Source: DATEGZ01 sp035519535 (GTDB lineage Bacteria > Acidobacteriota > Vicinamibacteria > Vicinamibacterales > SCN-69-37). From it: a DNA stretch of 64,000 bases. The stretch's first letter is position 1, and each line of letters begins with the position of its first letter. The position numbers and the translations under genes are program-made. Shown here piece by piece: positions 51,729-60,612 of the stretch. Location of the stretch: positions 1 to 64,000 of the forward strand of contig DATIWF010000029.1 in NCBI GenBank assembly GCA_035519535.1, in the 5' to 3' direction. Under the pieces are notes generated by a model that was given only the letters and a program-made list of their open reading frames with translations, was not told the origin of the DNA and did no database searches.

Positions 51729-53627
51729 ATGGCCATTCACGATCTCAAGGGCCAGATCGCCCGTCTGCCGGAGCAACCGGGCGTGTACCTGTTCCTCTCG
51801 GCGACCGGGGAGACGCTCTACGTGGGCAAGGCGCGCGTGCTGCGCGATCGCGTCCGCAACTATCTGGGCGCCGGCGGCACGAGCCCGCGGATCGACGCGC
51901 TGCTTCGCGGCGCCGCCGCGCTGGAGGTCGTCGTCACCGATTCGGTGGTCGAGGCCCTCGCGCTCGAAAACCGGCTGATCAAGCAGCGCAACCCGCGCTT
52001 CAACGTCCTGCTGCGCGACGACAAGACCTATCCCTACCTCGAGCTCACGACGACCGAGCGCGCGCCGCGGCTGCTGGTGGCGCGGCGCGTCGAGCGCAAC
52101 GGCAACGTCTTCGCCGGACCGTTCATGCCGGCCCAGGTGGCGCGGCGGACGATGAGCCTGGCGCATCGACTCTTCGGCATCCGATCGTGCAACGAAGTGA
52201 TTGACGGCAAGCGCGACCGTCCGTGCCTCGAGTACGACATCAAGCGCTGCCTGGCGCCGTGCGTGGACACGATCTGCTCGATCGACCAGTACCGCCGGGC
52301 GGTCGAGCAGGCCCGACTGCTCGTCGAGGGCCGCCAGGACGAGCTCGTGACCGATTTGCGGCGGGAGATGCACGAGGCCGCCGACGCCGAGCGCTACGAG
52401 CGCGCCGCGCACCTGCGCGACGCCGTGCGCACGATCGAGACGCTGCGCGAGCGGCACAACAAGATGGAGACCGTCGCGCAGGGCGACCGCGATGCGTTCG
52501 GGCTCAAGGCCGGGCCGCGCGGCGCCGTCGTGCTGGTGTTCCAGGTGCGCCGCGGGCGCGTCATCGATCGCGTCGAGCTCCTGACCGACGCGGGGCGCGC
52601 GGCGGCCGGCCCGGACGCCGAAAACGCGTCGGCGCTCCTCGAGAGCGAGGCCGAGATCCTCGCCGCCGCGGCGCAGCAGTTCTATAGCGAGCACCCCGCG
52701 CCGCCGGAGATTCACCTCCCCGTCGAGATCGACGCCGAGGAGCGCCAGGCGCTCGAGACCTGGCTGTCCGAGCGGGCCGGACGGCGTGTCGCGCTCGTCG
52801 TGCCGCGGCGCGGCGAGAAGCGCGGCCTGCTCGACCTCGCCTCGCGCAACGCCGCCGTGGCGTACCAGACGCACTTCAGCGAGGGCGCCGTCGCGAGCTT
52901 CGACGCCCTCGACACGCTCCGCGCCGTGCTCGCGCTGCCCGCGCTGCCGCGCCGCATCGAGTGCTTCGACATCTCGACGCTGCAGGGGCGAGAGACCGTG
53001 GCGTCCATGGTCGTCTGCGTCGATGGGCGGATGAGACGAGGAGAGTACCGGAAGTACCGGATCCGAGGCCTCTCAAGGGATCAGGCCCCGGGCGGTAGGC
53101 AGCCAGCGGCTGATGCCTCTCCGGTCATCGCGGATGACTTCGCCGCGATGGAAGAGGTCGTCCTGCGCCGATACCAGCGGGCGCTCGAGCAGGGCGGGCC
53201 GTTTCCGGATCTGATCCTCATTGACGGCGGCAAAGGGCAGCTGACGGCCGCGTACCACGCGCTCCGGCAGCTCGGCCTGGAACGGCTGGTGGCCATCGGC
53301 CTGGCCAAGCAGGAGGAGCTGATCTTCACCCGCGATCGCGCGGAGGGGCTGGCGCTTCCGCCGCAGTCGCCGGCGCTGCACCTGGTCGAGCGCGTGCGCG
53401 ACGAGGCGCATCGGTTCGCGGTGACGTTCCATCGCCGCGCGCGCGCGCAGCGCGACATCCGGTCGGCCCTCGACGACATCGCCGGCATCGGTCCGCGCCG
53501 CCGCAAACAGCTCCTGAGCTCGTTCGGGTCCGTGGCCGGCGTGCGCCGGGCCAGCCGCGACGAGCTCACAGCCGTCGTCGGCGCCAAGGCGGCCGAGGCG
53601 GTGCTCAAGCACTTCGAGGGGAACTGA
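51729..53627 (+). CDS. uvrC: UvrC, excinuclease ABC subunit C
   Basis: A 632-residue dual endonuclease of nucleotide excision repair. The N-terminal GIY-YIG nuclease is seen in GVYLFLSATGETLYVGKARVL (about 18-38, read in part), a UVR helix pair at AADAERYERAAHLRDA, the RNase H-like domain beginning IECFDISTLQG with catalytic Asp, and a C-terminal helix-hairpin-helix (GIGPRRRKQLL). The family DISH motif is DIST here, a known variant. A loop at about 450-465 (QAPGGRQPAADASP) is longer than usual. A weak GATAGT box lies 5 nt before the ATG. A heptamer array follows the stop. Confidence 0.95.
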   Translation: MAIHDLKGQIARLPEQPGVYLFLSATGETLYVGKARVLRDRVRNYLGAGGTSPRIDALLRGAAALEVVVTDSVVEALALENRLIKQRNPRFNVLLRDDKTYPYLELTTTERAPRLLVARRVERNGNVFAGPFMPAQVARRTMSLAHRLFGIRSCNEVIDGKRDRPCLEYDIKRCLAPCVDTICSIDQYRRAVEQARLLVEGRQDELVTDLRREMHEAADAERYERAAHLRDAVRTIETLRERHNKMETVAQGDRDAFGLKAGPRGAVVLVFQVRRGRVIDRVELLTDAGRAAAGPDAENASALLESEAEILAAAAQQFYSEHPAPPEIHLPVEIDAEERQALETWLSERAGRRVALVVPRRGEKRGLLDLASRNAAVAYQTHFSEGAVASFDALDTLRAVLALPALPRRIECFDISTLQGRETVASMVVCVDGRMRRGEYRKYRIRGLSRDQAPGGRQPAADASPVIADDFAAMEEVVLRRYQRALEQGGPFPDLILIDGGKGQLTAAYHALRQLGLERLVAIGLAKQEELIFTRDRAEGLALPPQSPALHLVERVRDEAHRFAVTFHRRARAQRDIRSALDDIAGIGPRRRKQLLSSFGSVAGVRRASRDELTAVVGAKAAEAVLKHFEGN

Positions 53628-53632
53628 CGGAA

Positions 53633-53674
53633 GGCAGAAGGCAGAAGGCAGAGGGCAGAAGGCAGAAAGCAGAA
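53633..53674. repeat. Heptamer array (GGCAGAA), third locus
   Basis: Six units, five close to GGCAGAR and one AGCAGAA, start 5 bp after the uvrC stop and run to the AAAGGAGG ribosome-binding site of the next gene. Confidence 0.8.
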
Positions 53675-53691
53675 GGCAAAGGAGGCGCAAC

Positions 53692-55059
53692 GTGAAACGG
53701 CATCTTCTTGTGCTGGCCGGTGCAGTCGCGACGATCGCCGTCGCGTCGATGGGCGCGGCGCCGGCACTGCAGGGAACCTCGTCGGGCCGCGCGCTCGCGC
53801 TCGTCGGCGGCACGCTGATCGACGGATTCGGCGGCCCGCCGATCCGCAATTCCGTCATTCTCGTGCGCGGCGAGCGCATCACGGCCGTCGGGCAGGTCGG
53901 CGTGCTCGCGGTTCCGGCGGACGCCGAGGTGATCTCGACCGAGGGCATGTCGGTGCTGCCCGGCCTGTGGGACATGCACGTCCACACGATGATCGACGGA
54001 CACTCCGACTACGAGCACTGGGACAAGACGTATCCGTCGCGGCTCGAGAAGGACGTCATGCCGGCGTCGGCGCGCCAGCTGCTCATGGCAGGCGTCACGA
54101 CCGCGCGCGATCTCGGCGGGCCGCTCGACGCCAGCCTTCACGTGCGCGACGCGATCAACCGCGGCGACATTCCCGGCGCCACCCTTTACGTGTCCGGCCC
54201 CTTCCTTCAGCACGCGCCGTATCCCGGCACCGACTACTTCCGCTGGGGCGTCTCGGGCGTGGCCGACGCGAGGGCGAAGGTCCAGAGGCTCGCCGCCGCG
54301 GGCGTGGACGTCATCAAGCTCATCGATCAGGATCAGATGGCGCCTGCCGAGGTCGAGGCGGTCATTCAGGAGGCGCATGCCCGCAATCTGCCGGTGATCG
54401 CGCACGCGCACCGGCCGGATGAGATTCGCCTGGCCCTGAAGTACGGCGCCGACGACCTGCAGCACACGGGCCTGGCGACGGCGCCGGAGTATCCGGCGGA
54501 TATCATCGAGATGATTCGCGCGCGCACGGCGAAGATGGCGCTCGGGCCGTTCTGGTGGACGCCGACGGTCGAAGGACTGTGGAACTACGAGTACATGCGG
54601 GACAACCCGGAGATGCTCGACGACCCGTCGTGGCACCTCGGCCTGCCGCAGGACATCATCGACGACATCCGGCAGTCGATCCAGCATCCCGGCGAGATGG
54701 GCTACTTTCAGCTCACGCCCGCGCGCAAGCCGACACTGAAGAGAAAGTTCACGCAACTGCGCGAGGCCGGCGTCACGATGCTCATCGGCACCGACAGCGG
54801 GATCCCGATGCAGTTCCACAGCCAGTCCACGTGGAACGAGCTCGACATCTGGGTCCGCGAGATGGGCGTGCCGCCGATGGAGGCGATCCGGTCCGCGACC
54901 TACTGGCCGTCGGTGATGATGAAGAAGGACAAGGACGTCGGCACGGTGACGCCGGGCAAGCTCGCGGACATCATTGCCGTGCGCGGCGACGTGCTGCGGT
55001 ACATCGACCTGCTGCAGCGCGTGGACATCGTCGTCAAGCACGGCAAGCGGTACAAATAG
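53692..55059 (+). CDS. Secreted amidohydrolase (imidazolonepropionase-like) (2)
   Basis: A 455-residue exported metal hydrolase. Signal peptide about 1-23; the HxH motif is in LPGLWDMHVHTMID, with GVTTARDLGG, a Lys in DVIKLIDQD, VIAHAH and LQHTG, and catalytic Asp in IGTDSGIPM. Its end (VDIVVKHGKRYK) matches the family. It is distant from the amidohydrolase at 40412 and probably acts on different amides or dipeptides. It begins at GTG with AAAGGAGG upstream, after a heptamer array. A PanE-like gene follows after 7 nt and may be in the same operon. Confidence 0.9.
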   Translation: MKRHLLVLAGAVATIAVASMGAAPALQGTSSGRALALVGGTLIDGFGGPPIRNSVILVRGERITAVGQVGVLAVPADAEVISTEGMSVLPGLWDMHVHTMIDGHSDYEHWDKTYPSRLEKDVMPASARQLLMAGVTTARDLGGPLDASLHVRDAINRGDIPGATLYVSGPFLQHAPYPGTDYFRWGVSGVADARAKVQRLAAAGVDVIKLIDQDQMAPAEVEAVIQEAHARNLPVIAHAHRPDEIRLALKYGADDLQHTGLATAPEYPADIIEMIRARTAKMALGPFWWTPTVEGLWNYEYMRDNPEMLDDPSWHLGLPQDIIDDIRQSIQHPGEMGYFQLTPARKPTLKRKFTQLREAGVTMLIGTDSGIPMQFHSQSTWNELDIWVREMGVPPMEAIRSATYWPSVMMKKDKDVGTVTPGKLADIIAVRGDVLRYIDLLQRVDIVVKHGKRYK

Positions 55060-55066
55060 GAGCGAC

Positions 55067-56008
55067 ATGCGGTTTGTGTTCATCGGCGCGGGCGGGGTCG
55101 GCGGGTACTACGCCGCGCGGCTCGCGAAATCGGGGCAGGACGTCGCGGTCGTCGCGCGCGGCGCCCACCTCGAGGCGATCCGCCGCCACGGCCTCCGGGT
55201 CGTCGGTCCGCTCGGCGACTTCACCGTGCCGCTCGCGGCCGAGAGCGATCCGACCCGGCTTGGCGAGGCCGACGTCGTCGTTCTCACGGTCAAGACGTAC
55301 GACAACGCGACGGCGCTGCCGCTGATCAAGCCGCTGGTGGGCAAGCGGACGGTCGTGCTGACGATCCAGAACGGCGTCGACAGCGCGGACGAGGTCGCGG
55401 CCGTCGTCGGCGAGGGGCCGACGCTCGCCGGCGCGACCTACATCGCGACGGCCGTCGAGTCGCCCGGCGTCATCCGGCAGACCGGCACGCACCGGCGCGT
55501 CGTGTTCGGGGAGTGTTTCGGCGCGCCCACGGCGATCTCCCCTCGCGTCGCCGCGATCGAGCCGGTGCTCAAGGCCGCCGACATCGAGGCCGAGGCCGTG
55601 GCTGACGCGCGGCCGGCGATCTGGGAGAAGTTCACGTACCTGGCGCCGTTCGCGGCGTTTACGGGCGCGGCGCGGCTGCCGCTGGGACCGCTGTGGGCCG
55701 ACGCGTTCACACGCGAGATGTTCGTCGCGGCCGTGCGCGAGGTGGTGGACGTCGCGAGGGCGCATGGCGTGACGATGGCGCCGGATCACCTCGACCGGAT
55801 GCGCACGTACGTCGCCGCCATCCCGCCGGCGACGCGGTCGTCGCTCTTGATCGATCTCTCGCAGGGCAAGCGGATCGAGGTCGAGGCGCTGCAGGGCAGT
55901 GTCGTGCGCCGCGGCCAGGCGAAAGGCGTGCCGACGCCGATCATGGCGGCGCTCTACGCGGTCCTCAAACCTCACGCGAGCGGCCCGCCGGCCGTGCCCG
56001 GTTCGTAA
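55067..56008 (+). CDS. 2-dehydropantoate 2-reductase (PanE/ApbA family)
   Basis: A 313-residue NADPH-dependent reductase. The Rossmann motif FIGAGGVGGYYAARLA (about 5-20) starts the protein; the catalytic Lys is in IWEKFTYLAPF and the Asn in IQNGVD. ApbA/PanE makes pantoate for coenzyme A, but this family also includes other ketoacid reductases, so the symbol is withheld. The ATG at 55067 has AGGAG upstream, 7 nt after the amidohydrolase stop. The MFS gene begins 16 bp later. Confidence 0.9.
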   Translation: MRFVFIGAGGVGGYYAARLAKSGQDVAVVARGAHLEAIRRHGLRVVGPLGDFTVPLAAESDPTRLGEADVVVLTVKTYDNATALPLIKPLVGKRTVVLTIQNGVDSADEVAAVVGEGPTLAGATYIATAVESPGVIRQTGTHRRVVFGECFGAPTAISPRVAAIEPVLKAADIEAEAVADARPAIWEKFTYLAPFAAFTGAARLPLGPLWADAFTREMFVAAVREVVDVARAHGVTMAPDHLDRMRTYVAAIPPATRSSLLIDLSQGKRIEVEALQGSVVRRGQAKGVPTPIMAALYAVLKPHASGPPAVPGS

Positions 56009-56024
56009 CGGGTGCCGGGCGTCC

Positions 56025-57305
56025 GTGTCGTCGATCCTCCCGAACGTTCGCGCGCTGCGCCACCGCAACTTCCGTCTGCTGTGGCTGAGCCTGTTCGTGT
56101 CCTTCTGCGGGTCGTTCATGCAGATGGCCGCGATCCTGTGGCACGTCTCGCTGCTCGTGTCGCCCGAACGCAAGGGCCTCGCGCTCGGGATGGTCGGGCT
56201 GGTGCGCGTGCTGCCGATCATCTTCTTCTCGCTCGTCAGCGGCGTCGCGGCCGACGTCTTCGATCGGCGGAAGCTCATGCTCGTCACGCAGGTCGGCGGG
56301 ACGATCGTGGCCTCGGTGCTGGCCGTGCTCACGTTCCTGGGGATCGCCGTCGTCTGGCCGATCTACGTGCTGGCGGCGATTGGCGCGGCCGCCGGAGCGT
56401 TCGACGCGCCCGCGCGTCATTCGCTGGTGCCGATGCTCGTGCCGCGCGAGGACCTGCCCAACGCAATCAGCCTCAACACCGTCATGGTGCAGATCGCGCA
56501 GGTCGGCGGCCCGGCGGTCGGCGGCGTGGTCATCGCGCTCGCCGGCGTTGGCTGGGCGTACGTCTTCAACGCCGCGTCGTTCCTGTTCGTCGTCGTGGCG
56601 CTGTCGATGATGCGCGACGTCCGCCCGACCGAGCGCGGCGCCGGCCACGCCGGCGACGAGCTGTCGATCAAAGCCGCGCGCGAGGGGCTCCGCTTCGTGT
56701 TCCGCTCGCCGATGATTCGCTCGACGATGCTGCTCGATTTCTTCGCGACGTTTTTCGCGTCGGCGACGGCGCTCCTGCCGATCTTCGCGCAGGACATCCT
56801 CAAGGTCGGGCCGCGCGGCTACGGCTGGCTCTACGCCGCGCCCGCGGTCGGCGCCAGCCTGGGCAGCCTGGCGATGGTGCGGATCGTCGATGACATCAAG
56901 CGCCGCGGGCCGACGCTCGTCTGGGCAGTCGTTCTCTACGGCCTGTCGACCGTCGTCTTCGGGTTCTCGCGGGCGTTCTGGCTCTCGTTCGTGTGCCTCG
57001 CGATGTCCGGCGCGAGCGACGCCGTGAGCATGGTGATCCGCAACCTCGTCCGCCAGCTCGACACGCCCGACGAGCTCCGCGGCCGCATGACCGGCATCAA
57101 CATGGTGTTCTTCATGGGCGGGCCGCAGCTCGGCGAGCTCGAAGCCGGCGCGGTCGCCAACTGGTTCGGCGCGCCGTTTTCGGTCGTCAGCGGCGGCGTC
57201 GGCTGCCTCGCCGCCACTGCGGTCGTCGTTGCCGTCACTCCCCAGTTGTGGCGGTACCGCAGGGACCTGCCCTACTCGCGATCAACGGCGACGCCCGCCA
57301 GTTGA
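56025..57305 (+). CDS. MFS transporter (MFS_3/EntS-like exporter)
   Basis: A 426-residue transporter with about 12 helices. The N-terminus NVRALRHRNFRLLWLSLFVS is typical of MFS_3 exporters (EntS family); the loop GVAADVFDRRKLML is the motif A-like region. Such proteins export siderophores or small drugs; the substrate is unknown. I chose the GTG at 56025, where the conserved N-terminus begins, 16 bp after the PanE-like stop. Its 3' end overlaps a possible small gene on the other strand. Confidence 0.9.
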   Translation: MSSILPNVRALRHRNFRLLWLSLFVSFCGSFMQMAAILWHVSLLVSPERKGLALGMVGLVRVLPIIFFSLVSGVAADVFDRRKLMLVTQVGGTIVASVLAVLTFLGIAVVWPIYVLAAIGAAAGAFDAPARHSLVPMLVPREDLPNAISLNTVMVQIAQVGGPAVGGVVIALAGVGWAYVFNAASFLFVVVALSMMRDVRPTERGAGHAGDELSIKAAREGLRFVFRSPMIRSTMLLDFFATFFASATALLPIFAQDILKVGPRGYGWLYAAPAVGASLGSLAMVRIVDDIKRRGPTLVWAVVLYGLSTVVFGFSRAFWLSFVCLAMSGASDAVSMVIRNLVRQLDTPDELRGRMTGINMVFFMGGPQLGELEAGAVANWFGAPFSVVSGGVGCLAATAVVVAVTPQLWRYRRDLPYSRSTATPAS

Positions 57306-57429
57306 GGTCGGCGAAGCCGCCGCTCAGGAGGGTGTGGGCTTGCGAGCGCGTCTCGATCGCCGCGGCCGCAGCCGCGATCGCCACGCACAGCCCGGCGGCC
57401 CCGCCGAGGTAGGCACGCCAGCGCCGCAC
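57235..57429 (-). CDS. Possible small membrane protein coupled to the preceding secreted gene
   Basis: A 64-residue frame begins at GTG one base after the TGA of the secreted gene at 57431-58021. It has one hydrophobic helix (about 8-24) and no recognised family. The arrangement suits translational coupling, but its 3' end overlaps the MFS gene by 71 bp and there is no other support. Confidence 0.3.
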   Translation of the reverse strand: MRRWRAYLGGAAGLCVAIAAAAAAIETRSQAHTLLSGGFADLNWRASPLIASRAGPCGTATTGE

Positions 57430-57430
57430 G

Positions 57431-58021
57431 TCAGCGCTTCTTCGAGATGAAGATCGAATCCGAGAACTTCTGCAGCGCCTTCAGCTGATCGGGCCGGAAC
57501 TCGACATCGACCATGAAGACGTTCGCGCGAATCGACTCGGCCCACGCGACCCTGGCGAACTCCTCGGCGGTGATCTGCGCGACCGAATCGAGCACCATGG
57601 CGCCGGCTGCCGGGTTGTCGACCGTCATCCGCGAGCCGAGGTCGAGCACGAACGGCTTCTCGGCTTTGGCGTCCACGAACAACGTCAGCGTCGGCGTGCG
57701 GAGCGTGTTCGGGTTGGCCAGCGGATCGGCGCTCGCCTGGACGCGGATCGACCGGGGCGCCGTCTTCGGGAACCGTCCTTCGAGCATCGCGACGAACGAC
57801 ATGCGCATCGTGCCGCCCTTGCCCGACACCACGACGCCAAGGCCCCGCTCGGTTTGCCGCGTGTCGTCGTGGTACGTCGTCCACGTGTCGAGGTCCTTCA
57901 TCGTGGAGAGCATGCCGGCGCTGATCTGGCGCGCGCCGACGCGCCCTCCGGCCAGGCCGAGCGCGAACGCGACGATGACGAGGCCGGACAGAACGCGACG
58001 CGCTGGATGCCTGGTGCTCAT
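57431..58021 (-). CDS. Secreted protein, unknown family
   Basis: A 196-residue exported protein (signal peptide about 1-30). The mature part contains ISAGMLSTMKDLDTWTTYHDDT, FPKTAPRSIRVQASADPLANPNTLRTPTLTLFVD and a final strand-helix end; the pattern suggests a beta-sandwich, but no family was recognised. The ATG at 58021 has AGGGG upstream and is chosen over an in-frame upstream ATG that would add a polar, Cys-containing segment. Another short frame follows after its TGA. The gene at 58109, on the same strand, is 88 bp upstream of it. Confidence 0.7.
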   Translation of the reverse strand: MSTRHPARRVLSGLVIVAFALGLAGGRVGARQISAGMLSTMKDLDTWTTYHDDTRQTERGLGVVVSGKGGTMRMSFVAMLEGRFPKTAPRSIRVQASADPLANPNTLRTPTLTLFVDAKAEKPFVLDLGSRMTVDNPAAGAMVLDSVAQITAEEFARVAWAESIRANVFMVDVEFRPDQLKALQKFSDSIFISKKR

Positions 58022-58108
58022 GTGGAGCCCCTTACAGAATTGGCATGGACCGCGATCCATGCCCCTCTCTCCACGATAGACCCAATGCGGCGATCGGCCA
58101 AGTCCGGG

Positions 58109-58573
58109 CTACTGCGAGGCCTGGCAGGTGCCGTAGTTCTGCGAGACGGACGGTGCCGCCGTCAGATCACCCAGATGGCGCGAGTGCACCGCAATGAAGA
58201 CGTCGTCATGCCCGCCCGCCACGAAGATCGTCGTGACGTTCAGGTTGCCGATACGCGTCTTCTCGACGAGGTTGATGCCGGTCTGCGTCACGATCATCGA
58301 CACGATCGCCGAGGCGTTGCCGCTCACGATTCGCGCCTGGCCCTTCTTCGCGTCGATCGAGTCGATCTTGAAGGAGAAATCCTGCGTGCGGCTGACGACC
58401 TCAGGCGTCGTCTCCTTCCAGATCGCGGTCGCGTACACGCCGAACGAGCACGAGAGCTGGCGCGCCGTGAAGAGCGGATTCTTCGGCGCGGCCTGCGGCG
58501 ACGGCAGCGAGGGCGCCGAGCCCGCCTGACCACCTTGAAGCAAGAGCGCGAGAACGATCAACCGGACGACCAT
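58109..58573 (-). CDS. Secreted protein, unknown family
   Basis: A 154-residue exported protein. Hydrophobic N-terminus (1-17), then a mature domain with TARQLSCSFGVYATAIW, TQDFSFKIDSIDAKKGQARIVSGN and INLVEKTRIGNLNVTTIF. Strands dominate. Two Cys, near residue 42 and near the C-terminus (GTCQASQ), could form a disulfide. No family was recognised. GGATAGGAGG precedes the ATG. The plus-strand TauE/SafE gene starts 85 bp away in the divergent direction. Confidence 0.7.
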   Translation of the reverse strand: MVVRLIVLALLLQGGQAGSAPSLPSPQAAPKNPLFTARQLSCSFGVYATAIWKETTPEVVSRTQDFSFKIDSIDAKKGQARIVSGNASAIVSMIVTQTGINLVEKTRIGNLNVTTIFVAGGHDDVFIAVHSRHLGDLTAAPSVSQNYGTCQASQ

Positions 58574-58644
58574 GACGCCTCCTATCCGGAGCAGCTCATT
58601 TTCCCGCGGCGCGAGGCTCAGCCGCAAACGGCGGCCGGCAGTGG

Positions 58645-58650
58645 TACGAT
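58645..58650 (+). promoter_or_regulatory. -10 box (TACGAT), leaderless start of the TauE/SafE gene
   Basis: TACGAT ends 7 nt before the GTG at 58658; there is no Shine-Dalgarno. Confidence 0.45.
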
Positions 58651-58657
58651 TCCGCGC

Positions 58658-59476
58658 GTGCTGGTGTCAGTGGCCCTGACCCTGGCGGCCGGTGCGGTCG
58701 CCGGCTGCCTCGGAGCGCTCCTTGGAATCGGCGGCGGCGTCTTCCTCGTGCCGTTCCTCAACCTCGTGCTGGGCCTGCCGGTGCGATCGGCGTTCGGCAT
58801 CAGTCTCGTCACGGTGATCGCGACGTCGAGCGTCACGTCGGCGTCCCCGGGCCGGCTGCGCCTCGTGAATCTCCGTCTCGGCATGGTGCTCGAGATCTTC
58901 ACGACGACCGGTGGGTTGATCGGCCTGTTCCTCGTGCACCGGTTCAGCGAGGGAACGCTGAAGCTGTTCTTCGGCGGCGTGATGGCGCTCGTCGCCGTCG
59001 TCATGATCAGCCGGCTCGATCGGCGAAACGTGATCCGCGACGCCAATATCGACGTCGGGCTGCTCGGCGGCCGGTACGACGACCCGGAGACCGGCACACA
59101 GGTCGCGTACCGGCTGAAGCGCGTGCCGCTGGCCTTCCTGGTGTCGTTTCTGGCGGGCGTCGTCTCGATGCTTGGAATTGGCGGCGGCGTGCTCAAAGTG
59201 CCCGCGCTCAACTCGTGGTCCGGCGTGCCGATGCGCGTCGCGGCCGCGACGAGCGCGCTGATGATCGCTGCGACCGCGGTCGTGGGCGCGATCAACTACT
59301 TCATCCGCGGCGACATCATTCCGGAGCTCGCAGCGGCGGCCGTGCTCGGCGTGCTCGCGGGCTCGCGCGCCGGCTTCGCGATTGGCGCGCGCAGCAACGT
59401 CAAGGGACTCAAGCTGCTGATGGCGGGCGTGCTGGCCACCGTCGCGGCGATCTACTTCTTCGTGAGGCCCCGTTGA
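58658..59476 (+). CDS. TauE/SafE family sulfite/anion permease
   Basis: A 272-residue membrane protein with about eight helices. It starts VSVALTLAAGAVAGCLGALLGIGGGVFLVPFL, the family signature being GIGGG near residue 23, repeated near residue 178 as GIGGGVLKVPAL. TauE/SafE proteins export sulfite, sulfoacetate or related anions. The start is GTG 58658 with TACGAT 7 nt upstream, probably leaderless. Its TGA overlaps the TTG of the next gene (TTGA), which encodes a DUF1634-TolB fusion, so it and its partner are co-translated. Confidence 0.9.
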   Translation: MLVSVALTLAAGAVAGCLGALLGIGGGVFLVPFLNLVLGLPVRSAFGISLVTVIATSSVTSASPGRLRLVNLRLGMVLEIFTTTGGLIGLFLVHRFSEGTLKLFFGGVMALVAVVMISRLDRRNVIRDANIDVGLLGGRYDDPETGTQVAYRLKRVPLAFLVSFLAGVVSMLGIGGGVLKVPALNSWSGVPMRVAAATSALMIAATAVVGAINYFIRGDIIPELAAAAVLGVLAGSRAGFAIGARSNVKGLKLLMAGVLATVAAIYFFVRPR

Positions 59477-60609
59477 GCGGCGGCGAACGGCCCCAGCCCG
59501 CCGGCGAGCTGTCCAGGCTCGAGGAGCAGATCGGCCGCGTCCTGCGCCTGGGCGTCGCGCTGTCGGCGACGACGCTCGGCGCGGGACTCGTGTTGGCGTT
59601 CATCGGCGCGGCCGTGGCGCCGCTCCTGCTGAGCGTGGGCCTCGCGGTGCTGATGGCGATCCCGGTCACGCGCATCGCCGCGTCGTTCGTGGACGCGGTG
59701 CGTCGGCACGACGGCTTGCTCAGCTGGTCCACGGCCGTCGTGCTGTCGGTGATGGCGCTGACGCTCGTCTACTCGCTGCAATCGAGAGAGGCCGACGCGG
59801 CCGAGGAAGTCACGCACGGCTTCAGCGTGGACCTGTCGCTCTCCCCGGACGGCAAGCGCATGGTCTACGTGGCGACGGCGGACGGGCACGACCAGCTGTT
59901 CGTGGTGGAGGTCGGCGGATCCAAGCCGGCGCGGTTGCTCGCGAGCCAGGCAAATGACGACGACCCGGCGTGGTCGCCCGACGGCAAGGAAATCGCGTTC
60001 GTGTCAGATGCGACCGGCCACCTCGAGATCTACGTCGCCAACGCGGACGGATCGGGCGTACGCCAGCTCACGCACGATGGGTCGTCGGCGATTCACCCGT
60101 CCTGGTCGGCCGACGCCGCGCGCATCGCCTACTGCGTTCAGCTCAACGCGGCGGGTCAGCCCGAGCGCTTCGAGCTGACGGAGATCGGTCGCGACGGCAA
60201 CGGGCGCCGGCAGATCACGAACGACGGCGGCGTCGCGACGTACCCGTCGTGGTCGCCCGACGGGTCGCGCCTGGCGTTCAGGAAGGTCGTGGGCGCGAAC
60301 TCGGAGGTCTTCACGGTGAAGGCCGACGGGACCGACGAGCGGAACGTCACGAACGATACGGCGTTTGACGGTTGGCCCGCCTGGTCGCCCGACGGGCGCT
60401 ACATCGCGTTCGCCTCCGATCGCCGATCGAACTTTCAGATCTTCGTCGTCAAACCGGACGGCGGACCGGCCCAGCTCGTCGCCAACACCACAGGCCGAGC
60501 GACCTCGCCGCGCTGGTCGCCCGACAGCAAATCGATCTACTTCACGAATTGCACGGTGTCGGGCACGCAGCCCGATTGCAGGATTCTCAAAGCAGAGTTG
60601 GCGAAGTAA
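59473..60609 (+). CDS. DUF1634 membrane domain fused to a TolB-like WD40 propeller
   Basis: A 378-residue protein. The first 115 residues match DUF1634, with three helices (about 24-45, 50-70, 86-105) and the ending TLVYSL; this family is normally a short stand-alone partner of TauE/SafE. Here it continues without stop through a short linker into a TolB-type propeller with repeated WSPDG blades (SLSPDGKRM, WSPDGKEIAF, WSADAARIAY, WSPDGSRLAF, WSPDGRYIAF, WSPDSKSIYF). Three helices would place the propeller outside the cytoplasm. It starts TTG, overlapping the permease stop. The fusion suggests a periplasmic ligand- or protein-binding arm for the anion permease. Confidence 0.85.
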   Translation: MSGGERPQPAGELSRLEEQIGRVLRLGVALSATTLGAGLVLAFIGAAVAPLLLSVGLAVLMAIPVTRIAASFVDAVRRHDGLLSWSTAVVLSVMALTLVYSLQSREADAAEEVTHGFSVDLSLSPDGKRMVYVATADGHDQLFVVEVGGSKPARLLASQANDDDPAWSPDGKEIAFVSDATGHLEIYVANADGSGVRQLTHDGSSAIHPSWSADAARIAYCVQLNAAGQPERFELTEIGRDGNGRRQITNDGGVATYPSWSPDGSRLAFRKVVGANSEVFTVKADGTDERNVTNDTAFDGWPAWSPDGRYIAFASDRRSNFQIFVVKPDGGPAQLVANTTGRATSPRWSPDSKSIYFTNCTVSGTQPDCRILKAELAK

Positions 60610-60612
60610 CAG

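Noticed and set aside
51729..53627. Defective UvrC because DISH reads DIST
   Set aside because: The Asp is kept, and this variant occurs in other UvrC proteins; all other domains are complete.
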